Shown: one piece after another, positions 19,655 through 27,655 of the stretch | How positions within the stretch are numbered: the first letter of the stretch is position 1 | Layout of the letters: the number at the start of each line of letters is the position of its first letter | From: Desulfobacterales bacterium | Lineage (GTDB): Bacteria > Desulfobacterota > Desulfobulbia > Desulfobulbales > JAGXFP01 | Assembly (NCBI GenBank): GCA_024637225.1 | Contig: JAGXFP010000047.1 | Location: forward strand, 1 to 64,000 | Reading direction: 5' to 3' | DNA length: 64,000 nt | Notes under the pieces: generated by a model | Database searches by the model: none | What the model was told of the DNA's origin: nothing | What the model saw: the letters and a program-made list of their open reading frames with translations, nothing else | Program-made: the position numbers and the translations under genes

Positions 19655-20478
19655 CCCTTATTCCCCTTGACCGGCACCCGAAGGACAAAACAGGTCCGTC
19701 CGGGCGAACTCTCGCAGGTCAGTTCTCCGCCTGCATTCCGAGCCAGGATCCGGGACAGGTAAAGACCCATGCCTAAACGGTCTTGCCTGGTCGTGTAAAA
19801 AGGCGCAAAGACCTTTTCCAACTCACCGGCCTCGATGCCGGGACCATTGTCGCATACCCCGATGACGATTTCATCATTTTGAACCGCGGCATCAATTGAG
19901 ATCTCCGGCGTGGCGGCCTCGGCGACATTTTCAGCCAGGGCCAGGGAAGCATTCTCCAGAAGAGCGGCCAGAATCTGGTGGAGCTCGAGACGATGGCCGG
20001 TCAACTCGGGAAGATTATCGGACAACTCCAGGTTTTTCCTGATTCGATGCTTGAAGAAACCATCCGAATTCAAAAACTCCAGTTCAAGCTCGATTTCCGT
20101 CCCGAGATCATAGGATTCGGTGACGGATGATCCCCCGATCTCCCTGCTGACCAGAGAGGTGTGCTTTAAGGTTTTCTGGAGAATGTCGACCTCATCGGCC
20201 AGGAGTTTGACCAGATCACCGCGTCCAGCCAGCATTTTTCGCAAATTGGCGATCTTCTCGTGTTTTTCTTCCGGGCTTTCGGCGCGGTCGATTTCGTCAA
20301 GGGCCGCATCCGCCTGGTTAAACATCATGTTCAGCAATTCGGTCTGCATCATAAAGGCCTGCCCCACCCCGTTAAGGTTGTGGATTATGCCCCTGAACTG
20401 CCGGCCGACCGCGGCATCAAATCCGTATCGGATGAAAGCCGCTTCCCATTTCTGGTCTTCAGGGAAAGTTGTGGCCAT
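19651..20478 (-). CDS. Sensor histidine kinase (soluble, HATPase_c)
   Basis: HQILAALLENASLAL, GVCDNGPGIEAGELEKVFAPFYTTRQDRLGMGLYLSRILARNAGGELTCES; overlaps rsmI start. Confidence 0.88.
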   Translation of the reverse strand: MATTFPEDQKWEAAFIRYGFDAAVGRQFRGIIHNLNGVGQAFMMQTELLNMMFNQADAALDEIDRAESPEEKHEKIANLRKMLAGRGDLVKLLADEVDILQKTLKHTSLVSREIGGSSVTESYDLGTEIELELEFLNSDGFFKHRIRKNLELSDNLPELTGHRLELHQILAALLENASLALAENVAEAATPEISIDAAVQNDEIVIGVCDNGPGIEAGELEKVFAPFYTTRQDRLGMGLYLSRILARNAGGELTCESSPGRTCFVLRVPVKGNKG

Positions 20479-20610
20479 TTTTAATACCCTCTGTGGTTAA
20501 CTGTTATCTCAGCAGGTTTCCGTTCAAATTCAGGTAAATAATATCCCCGACATGTTCAACCAATATTCGCTTAAATGCAAGATTTTAATCCAGCAGGGAT
20601 CCTACTTTAT

Positions 20611-20652
20611 TTGACACCGGCGCCGCTGGCTGTTAGTATATGAGCATATACT
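20611..20652 (+). promoter_or_regulatory. Sigma70-type promoter overlapped by ArsR/SmtB-type operator
   Basis: TTGACA (20611-20616), 17-bp spacer, TAGTAT (20634-20639); perfect inverted repeat AGTATATG-AG-CATATACT at 20635-20652. Confidence 0.75.
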
Positions 20653-20669
20653 CACATGCAAGGTGCCGA

Positions 20670-21038
20670 ATGAACAAACTCCAGGAAGACGCCTGTCTAT
20701 GCCGGATAATCCATACCGATCGGGTTGAAAAAGCCCGCCGCGCCGCGCTTGAGACGAGGGAGCACCAAAGATTGACCAATATATTCAAGGCCATGGGCGA
20801 TCCGACCCGTTTACGGATCCTGTTCGCCCTCTCCCAGGAGGAGATGTGCGTCTGCGACCTGGCCGCCTTCCTGGATATCACCGAGTCGGCCGTCAGCCAT
20901 CAGCTGCGGATGCTCCGCCAGCTTTATCTGGTCGCCAACCGCCGCCAGGGTCCGGTCCTTTATTACCGCTTAACCGACGAACATATCAGCCGCTTGATTG
21001 CTATCGGCCTTGAACATCTCAGGGACCTGAATCCATGA
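20670..21038 (+). CDS. ArsR/SmtB family metal-responsive repressor (CadC/ZiaR-like)
   Basis: CLC near N-terminus, CVCDL alpha-3 motif, SAVSHQLRMLR recognition helix, C-terminal DEHISRLIAIGLEHL alpha-5-like site. Start at 20670 preferred because ATG 20640 lies within the operator, upstream of the predicted TSS. Confidence 0.9.
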   Translation: MNKLQEDACLCRIIHTDRVEKARRAALETREHQRLTNIFKAMGDPTRLRILFALSQEEMCVCDLAAFLDITESAVSHQLRMLRQLYLVANRRQGPVLYYRLTDEHISRLIAIGLEHLRDLNP

Positions 21039-21266
21039 CGGCTTTGTGGGGAATTTCACTTTATCCGTTTGTAATTGCATTAGATAATGCTTTTTCTCTG
21101 GATTGCCATGGTTCACCCCGCCGCTCTGCAGAGCGCCCGATAACGGCGCATCTGCGTCCCGCAGCCCTTGGGGTGCCGCGTTGGCAACTTGTTGATATAC
21201 CATTAGTATTATCAACATTGTTGCCGCCTTGCATCTGCACCGTTCTCGAAAGCTCACGGTTTCAGG
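21026..21266. repeat. Repeat family B copy 2 (inverted relative to copy 1)
   Basis: CCTGAATCCATGACGGCTTTGTGGGGAATTTCACTT ... CACCGTTCTCGAAAGCTCACGGTTTCAGG is nearly the reverse complement of 24297-24515, plus a small internal insertion. Confidence 0.88.
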
Positions 21267-21282
21267 AGAAAATAAAGATCCA

Positions 21283-22395
21283 ATGACTTTTATCATTAAC
21301 GTTTTAATGGCATCCTGGGACCTTCTCCTGGACGCCTCCGTATATATCCTCTTCGGCATCGTAATCGCAGGGCTGCTGAAGAGCTTCCTGTCCACGGAGT
21401 ACGTGGCCAGACATCTCGGCCGGGGCCGCTTCGGCCCTGTCTTTAAGGCGGCGCTGTTCGGTATCCCTATACCTCTCTGTTCCTGCGGAGTAATGCCCGC
21501 CGCCGCCTCCCTCAAAAAACAGGGTGCCAATAACGGCGCGACCATCGCTTTCCTGATCTCCACCCCGGAATCGGGGGTCGACTCGATCAGCGTCACTTAT
21601 GCCCTGCTCGACCCGATCATGACAGTGGCCCGGCCGGTCGCCGCCTTCGTAAGCGCCGTGACGGCCGGTATCATCGAAAGCTTGTTCGGGCGGGAAGCAA
21701 GGCCGATCCCGCCGCCACTCGTCACCTTGCAGGGCGGCAGTCCCGGCCCGAGCGGTAATGGCGCCAACGATCAGGGAATTTTTGTCAGGGTCGGGGCAAG
21801 TCTCAGATACGCATTTGTCGAATTGTGGGGCGATCTGGCAATCTGGTTTGCTTTCGGCCTGGTACTGAGCGGGATCATCACCGTCTGGATCCCCCAGGAA
21901 ATATTTATCAACTATCTTGGCGGCGGCATCACCTCGATGCTGGTAATGCTGGCAGCGGGCATTCCGCTCTACATCTGCGCCTCCGCCTCGACCCCGATCG
22001 CCGCCGCCCTGATCCTCAAGGGGGTCAGCCCCGGCGCCGCTCTGGTCTTTCTGCTGGTCGGCCCCGCCACCAATATGGCCTCCCTCTCCATCCTCACCGG
22101 CCTGATGGGCAAAAGGACCACCCTTCGCTATCTTCTGGTGCTTTCGGTAACCAGCGTCACTTTCGGGCTGCTCCTGGACAAGGTCTACCAGTGGAGCGAT
22201 ATTTCCGCCCAGGCCGTAGTCGGCCAGGCCGGGGCGATCATGCCATACCCCATCCAACTGGCAGGCGCCATTCTTCTGCTCATTCTCTCGGCAAAGCCTT
22301 TTTATCTGGCAAGCCGCAGGCTGTTCTCCCGATTCGGCGCCCCGGGCGAGGGGGATAACGGCTGCGACTGCTCCAACGGAAGTTGTCGGGAATAG
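21283..22395 (+). CDS. SO_0444-family Cu/Zn-type efflux permease (ArsP/DUF318 superfamily)
   Basis: ALFGIPIPLCSCGVMPAAASLKKQGANNGATIAFLISTPESGVDSISVTYALLDPIMTVARP; Cys-rich tail CDCSNGSC. Confidence 0.88.
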   Translation: MTFIINVLMASWDLLLDASVYILFGIVIAGLLKSFLSTEYVARHLGRGRFGPVFKAALFGIPIPLCSCGVMPAAASLKKQGANNGATIAFLISTPESGVDSISVTYALLDPIMTVARPVAAFVSAVTAGIIESLFGREARPIPPPLVTLQGGSPGPSGNGANDQGIFVRVGASLRYAFVELWGDLAIWFAFGLVLSGIITVWIPQEIFINYLGGGITSMLVMLAAGIPLYICASASTPIAAALILKGVSPGAALVFLLVGPATNMASLSILTGLMGKRTTLRYLLVLSVTSVTFGLLLDKVYQWSDISAQAVVGQAGAIMPYPIQLAGAILLLILSAKPFYLASRRLFSRFGAPGEGDNGCDCSNGSCRE

Positions 22396-22653
22396 CCAGA
22401 CCGTTAGTGTCTATCCGGATGAGGATTTTTGTCCGAGTGCAAGGATGTATGAACAGGCACCAGTTAGACAACCAAGGCCTTCCCGGCCGAACGGGCAATC
22501 TTTGCCTCCACTGAATTTTCCAGGATAAAAAAACACAACCACCTGTTCTTTTCCAGCAAATTCACGATATGATATTCAATATACCGCCTCGCCGGGATTG
22601 CGCTATCATGGATCCGCGATATCGGCCCGGCGAAGCGCCTGTAAGGAAGGTGG

Positions 22654-24309
22654 TTGATTTGTCGCCCTTTACAAATCGAGAATTACGGTGGACGCAAAAT
22701 GGTCTGCGAACAACCTGCATTCAATATAAGCAAAGATAAATTCGAAGGCATCCTCTTCGACCTGGACGGAGTGGTCACCAAAACCGCGAATGTGCATGCG
22801 GCCTCCTGGAAGAAACTCTTCGACGAATATCTGGAGGGGCGGGCCGGGCCAGACGGGAAGTGGCAGCCCTTCGACCTCGATTCCGATTACAGCACCTATG
22901 TCGACGGCAAGCCGCGCTATGACGGAGTTGCGAGCTTCCTTAAATCTCGAGGCATCGTTTTGCCTTACGGCAACCCGGGTGACCCCGTGGATGCCGGGAC
23001 GGTCTGCGGCCTGGGCAACAAAAAGAATCAAATATTTAACGAGCATCTGCAAAGCCATGGCGTCGAACGTTATGAAATTGCCGTTGAACTGATCCGCCTA
23101 CTCAAGAAAAACGGCTTCAAGACCGGGGTTGTCTCTTCCAGCAAAAATTGCCGGACCGTGCTTAACGCCGCCGGCATCGAAGAGTTATTCGATGTGCGGG
23201 TCGATGGCGTCGTTTCCGAACAACTAGGTCTGAACGGCAAACCGGCGCCGGATATTTTCCTTGAAGCAGCCCGACGCCTTGAGGTATCCCCCGCCCGGGC
23301 AATCGTCCTGGAAGACGCGATATCCGGAGTTCAGGCCGGCAGCCGCGGCCATTTCGGCTGCGTTATCGGAGTGGACAGAAGCGGCCGCGCCGAAGCCTTG
23401 CAGGAACAGGGCGCCGATGTCGTGGTAAAGGTGCTTTCCGAACTTACGGTGGAAGGGCAAATTCCCCTTTGGGAACATGACATGGAAGAGCTGCCGTCGG
23501 CGCTGGCCTCCCTTCCCGAGATCCGGAAGCTGCTCGCAGCCAGGCAACCTTTCATTGCCCTTGACTATGACGGCACCTTGACTCCGATCGTCGAAAGTCC
23601 CGAACTGGCGAATCTGTCTGATGAAATGCGCGACGCCGTCGTGACCCTGGCCGATAAATCCGTGGTAGCGATAATCAGCGGCCGCGACCTGAGCAATATC
23701 AAAAAACTTGTCTCAATCGACAGCCTGTTCTACGCGGGAAGCCACGGCTTTGACATCTCCGGTCCCGCCGGCCGGCGACTCGGTTCGCAGCAGGGGGTTA
23801 AATTTCTGCCGGTTCTTGATCGCGCCGAACAAAAACTCCGGACCCTGTTGGACAATATCCCGGGCACCCTGGTCGAACGCAAAAAATTTTCCATCGCGGT
23901 CCATTTCCGAAAGGTGGCTGAAGAGAAGTTACCGGAGGTGGAAGCGGCGGTCGCTCAAGTCCTGGAATCCCATGCCGGACTTCGCAGAAGTTCAGGTAAA
24001 AAAATCTTCGAGCTGCAACCGGAAATCGACTGGCACAAGGGTAAGGCCCTATGCTGGTTGATGGAGGCCCTTGACCTGAACCGGCCCGAGGTTCTGCCCT
24101 TCTACCTCGGCGACGACCTTACCGACGAAGACGCATTCGGGGTTCTCCAGTCCGAAGGGATCGGCGTGGTCGTAAAGGGTGATGAAGCGGATGCGGCCCC
24201 ACGCACTTCGAGAGCTCGATATGTGCTGGAAGACTGTCGACAGGTCAGGGATTTCCTAGAAGCGCTTAGCGGAATGCTTCAGGAGAAAACCGATGACCTG
24301 AATCCGTGA
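22654..24309 (+). CDS. Fusion of HAD beta-phosphoglucomutase-like domain and trehalose-6-phosphate phosphatase (OtsB-like)
   Basis: N-term GILFDLDGVVTKTANVHAASWKKLFDEYL...VLEDAISGVQAG; C-term FIALDYDGTLTPIVESPELANL...VAIISGRDLSNIKKL...LGDDLTDEDAF. Alternative start ATG 22699. Confidence 0.88.
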   Translation: MICRPLQIENYGGRKMVCEQPAFNISKDKFEGILFDLDGVVTKTANVHAASWKKLFDEYLEGRAGPDGKWQPFDLDSDYSTYVDGKPRYDGVASFLKSRGIVLPYGNPGDPVDAGTVCGLGNKKNQIFNEHLQSHGVERYEIAVELIRLLKKNGFKTGVVSSSKNCRTVLNAAGIEELFDVRVDGVVSEQLGLNGKPAPDIFLEAARRLEVSPARAIVLEDAISGVQAGSRGHFGCVIGVDRSGRAEALQEQGADVVVKVLSELTVEGQIPLWEHDMEELPSALASLPEIRKLLAARQPFIALDYDGTLTPIVESPELANLSDEMRDAVVTLADKSVVAIISGRDLSNIKKLVSIDSLFYAGSHGFDISGPAGRRLGSQQGVKFLPVLDRAEQKLRTLLDNIPGTLVERKKFSIAVHFRKVAEEKLPEVEAAVAQVLESHAGLRRSSGKKIFELQPEIDWHKGKALCWLMEALDLNRPEVLPFYLGDDLTDEDAFGVLQSEGIGVVVKGDEADAAPRTSRARYVLEDCRQVRDFLEALSGMLQEKTDDLNP

Positions 24310-24515
24310 GCGTTCGAGAACGGTGCAGATGCAAGGCGGCAACGACGTTGATAATACTAATGGTATATCAACAAGTTGCCAACGCGGCAGATGCGCCGTT
24401 ATCGGGCGCCCCGCAGGGCGGCGGGGTGTACCATGGCAATCCAGGGAAAAACGATTTTCTAATGCAATTACAAACTGATATGGTGAAATTCACCACGAAG
24501 CCGTCACGGATCCAG
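24297..24515. repeat. Repeat family B copy 1 (219 bp)
   Basis: Ends CCTGAATCCGTGA / TCACGGATCCAG; flanked by 6-bp direct repeat CGATGA (24291-24296 and 24516-24521). Confidence 0.88.
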
Positions 24516-24517
24516 CG

Positions 24518-26929
24518 ATGAGTAAATGGTCATTGATATATGAAGGTTTCGAGCCGGGAAAGGAGGATCTGCGCGAAGCATTGTGTACCCTCGGCAATGG
24601 CTATTTTGCCACTAGAGGCGCAGCGGCGGAAGCGGAGGCCGACAACACCCATTATCCGGGAACCTATCTCGCCGGCGGCTACAATCGTCTGAAAACGGAG
24701 ATCGCCGGCCGGGTAATCGAAAACGAAGACCTGGTGAATCTGCCGAACTGGCTGCCCCTCACCTTTCGTATTGATGACGGGGAGTGGTTCGATCTGAAAT
24801 CGGTTGAAATCCTTTCCTATCGACAGGAGCTGGATATTAAAAATGGCCTGCTCCTGCGGAATGTGCGTTTCCGGGATGAGAAAAAGCGGCTGGTCACCAT
24901 GCAAAACCGGCGCCTGGTCCATATGGGAAATTATCACTACGCGGCCCAGGAGACCACTCTGATCGCGGAAAACTGGTCGGGCCGGATCGAGGTGCGCTCC
25001 GCACTGGACGGCCGCGTGATAAACGCGGGGGTGGAACGCTATAAAGAACTCAACGCCAAGCACCTTGAACCGCTTGATACCGAAAAGCTGGACGAAGAGA
25101 CGATTTACCTCGAAGTCCGAACCAGTCAGTCAAGGACCAAAATTGCCCAGTCGGCGGCAACTCGAATATTAAAAAAGGGCCGGAGTTTACCCCTGAAACG
25201 GACCACGGTTCGGGAAAGCGGCTATATCGCTCAGCATTTCACGCTGGAGATCGCGGAGGGGGAATCGGTCACCATTGAAAAAATTGTTGCCCTGTTCACC
25301 TCCAGCGATCGCGGCATCTCGGAATGCGGCCTCTCCGCGCGCGAGGCCCTCAAGCAAGTGGGATCTTTCGCGAATCTGCTCGAAAGTCACGTTCTGGCCT
25401 GGAAGGATTTATGGCGCCATTTCGAGTTAAAATTTGAGTCGAACAAAAACAGCAAGGGAGATCGCACCCCCCGTATTCTCCACCTCCATATATTTCACCT
25501 GCTCCAGACCACCTCCCTGCACACCAAGGATCTGGATGTTGGGGTCCCGTCCCGAGGATGGCATGGAGAGGCTTACCGGGGCCATATCTTCTGGGATGAA
25601 CTCTATATTTTCCCCCTCCTTAACTATCGGATCCCCGCGATCACCAAGTCCCTTCTCATGTACCGTTACCGCCGTCTGGATGCGGCTCGCAAATTGGCAA
25701 GGGATACGGGACACCAGGGTGCCATGTATCCCTGGCAAAGCGGCAGCAGCGGCCGCGAGGAAAGCCAGCAGCTTCATCTCAATCCCAGGTCCGGACGATG
25801 GCTTCCCGACAACTCTCATCTCCAGCGCCATATAAACGCGGCAATTGCCTATAATCTCTGGCAATACTACCAGGTAACCGGGGACAAGGAGTTCCTCTCC
25901 TTTTACGGGGCGGAAATGCTCTTTGAACTCGCGCGTTTCTGGGCAAGCGCCTCCACCTATAATGCCGAGGCCGGCCGCTACGAAATCCTCGGGGTCATGG
26001 GTCCGGACGAATACCACGACGCTTACCCCGATTCGACAAAACCGGGCTTGAACAACAACGCCTATACGAACATTATGGCGGTCTGGGTATTGAGCCGCGC
26101 CCTGGAACTGTTTGAGATCCTAGACGAGGTTATCTGTCGGGGACTGTGCGAAAAGATCAAGATCGGTGAGGATGAAAAGCGGCTGTGGCGGGAAATCACC
26201 CGCAAGATGAAAGTGCCTTTTCACGACGACGGAATCATCAGCCAGTTCGAAGGCTACGAGCACCTGCACGAATTCGACTGGCAGGCACACCGGGAAAGGT
26301 ACGGTGACATCCAGCGCCTGGATCGGATCCTGGAAGCCGAAGACGATACGCCGAACCGCTACAAGGCGTCAAAACAGGCCGATGTGCTGATGCTTTTTTA
26401 CCTTTTCTCCTCAGAGGAGTTGCAGGAGATTTTCGAGGGACTGGGCTACCCCTTCGAATATGAAACGATTCCCAAAAACATCGAATATTACAACAGCCGG
26501 ACTTCCCACGGCTCCACCTTGAGCCGGGTCGTCCACGCCTGGGTGCTGACCCGGTCGGACCGGGCGCGTTCCTGGAAGTTTTTCCTGGAGGCCCTGGAAA
26601 GCGACGTGAACGACATCCAGGGGGGGACCACGCCCGAAGGCATCCATCTCGGCGCGATGGCCGGCGCGGTGGACATCCTTGACCGCGCCTATACGGGCCT
26701 GACGGTCCGAAACGATGTGCTGTGGTTTAACCCCGTTCTGCCGGAGGAAGTCGGCAGGCTGCATCTACACATCCGCTTTCGCGGTCACTCGCTGGAAGTT
26801 GATATAACCGGGAAAAAACTCCAGATCCGAGCCCTGGCTTGTGCCGGCAGACCAGTAAAGATCGGCTTTATCGACCGGGTTTTTGAGCTCAAAATGGGCA
26901 AGGATCTTGACTTCGAGTTGAGCAGCTAA
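24518..26929 (+). CDS. Glycoside hydrolase family 65 protein (trehalose/kojibiose/nigerose phosphorylase-like)
   Basis: 803 aa; GRHIFWDE-like YRGHIFWDELYIFPLL, GVMGPDEYHD catalytic region, TSHGSTLSRVVHAW, EGIHLGAMAGAVDI. Confidence 0.92.
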   Translation: MSKWSLIYEGFEPGKEDLREALCTLGNGYFATRGAAAEAEADNTHYPGTYLAGGYNRLKTEIAGRVIENEDLVNLPNWLPLTFRIDDGEWFDLKSVEILSYRQELDIKNGLLLRNVRFRDEKKRLVTMQNRRLVHMGNYHYAAQETTLIAENWSGRIEVRSALDGRVINAGVERYKELNAKHLEPLDTEKLDEETIYLEVRTSQSRTKIAQSAATRILKKGRSLPLKRTTVRESGYIAQHFTLEIAEGESVTIEKIVALFTSSDRGISECGLSAREALKQVGSFANLLESHVLAWKDLWRHFELKFESNKNSKGDRTPRILHLHIFHLLQTTSLHTKDLDVGVPSRGWHGEAYRGHIFWDELYIFPLLNYRIPAITKSLLMYRYRRLDAARKLARDTGHQGAMYPWQSGSSGREESQQLHLNPRSGRWLPDNSHLQRHINAAIAYNLWQYYQVTGDKEFLSFYGAEMLFELARFWASASTYNAEAGRYEILGVMGPDEYHDAYPDSTKPGLNNNAYTNIMAVWVLSRALELFEILDEVICRGLCEKIKIGEDEKRLWREITRKMKVPFHDDGIISQFEGYEHLHEFDWQAHRERYGDIQRLDRILEAEDDTPNRYKASKQADVLMLFYLFSSEELQEIFEGLGYPFEYETIPKNIEYYNSRTSHGSTLSRVVHAWVLTRSDRARSWKFFLEALESDVNDIQGGTTPEGIHLGAMAGAVDILDRAYTGLTVRNDVLWFNPVLPEEVGRLHLHIRFRGHSLEVDITGKKLQIRALACAGRPVKIGFIDRVFELKMGKDLDFELSS

Positions 26930-26932
26930 GAT

Positions 26933-27001
26933 GTAAGCGATCACAGGGTATCGTCTGGGAGATTAGCCAATCCTGGGCAGCTTATCCCGTGATTGGTATA
27001 C
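26933..27001. repeat. Repeat family R copy 1 (short form)
   Basis: GTAAGCGATCACAGGG ... CTGGGAGATTAGCCAATCCTGGGCAGCTTATCCCGTGATTGGTATAC; shares both ends with the longer 51304 and 61656 copies but lacks the middle. Confidence 0.8.
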
Positions 27002-27020
27002 GCTGAGGTCGGGAAAAGGA

Positions 27021-27596
27021 CTAAACAGAAACCTTGCCGATCAGCCAGGCCAGGTTCTCCCCCAGATCCCGCATGGTTTTGACCCCTTCCGCGTCATCCA
27101 GCACCTCGCCGGGATTCTTGCCGATCCCGATATTCCAGTAGGAAGAGCCGGCCACGATCATCTGTCCGATCAGAAAGAAGTTGTTCAGGGAGCTGAAGAC
27201 GTGGGAGGCGCCGGCCCGCCGCACCGCCACCACCGAAGCCCCGACCTTGCGCCGGAAGATATCGTTATTGGCCCGGCTGACCATGCCGGTTCGTTCGATA
27301 AAGGCCTTCATATTGGCCGAGACATCGGCGAAATAGGTGGGTGAGCCGAGAATAATGCCGTCGGCTCCCCGCATCTTGCCGATCGCCTCATTGATGAGAT
27401 CGTCATCCACCGCGCAGCGGCAGTCCTTGGTCTCGAAGCACTGATAGCATGCCTTGCAGCCGCTCAGGTTAATCCCGGCCAGCTCGATCAGTTCAGTCTC
27501 GCCGCCCCGGCTCCTGATCTCTTCCAGGACGATGTTCAATAAAGCCGTGGTGTTGCCGTTCTTGCGGGCGCTGCCGTTAAAAGCGATGACCTTCAT
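27021..27596 (-). CDS. Flavodoxin family / NAD(P)H-dependent FMN reductase-like protein
   Basis: MKVIAFNGSARKNGNTTALLNIVLEE...GCKACYQCFETKDC...ADGIILGSPTYFADVSANMKAFIERTG. Confidence 0.92.
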   Translation of the reverse strand: MKVIAFNGSARKNGNTTALLNIVLEEIRSRGGETELIELAGINLSGCKACYQCFETKDCRCAVDDDLINEAIGKMRGADGIILGSPTYFADVSANMKAFIERTGMVSRANNDIFRRKVGASVVAVRRAGASHVFSSLNNFFLIGQMIVAGSSYWNIGIGKNPGEVLDDAEGVKTMRDLGENLAWLIGKVSV

Positions 27597-27655
27597 TATT
27601 TAACCTCGTTAATTGTTTTGGTTTACAGTTCACAAAAAGTCAAAAATGAGAAAAC

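Noticed and set aside
20970-21596. 208-aa minus-strand ORF spanning family B copy 2
   Set aside because: Joins repeat sequence with antisense of arsR and the permease; the shared peptide RERCRCKAATMLIILMVYQQVANAA is repeat-derived. The family-wide openness is reported as a finding instead.
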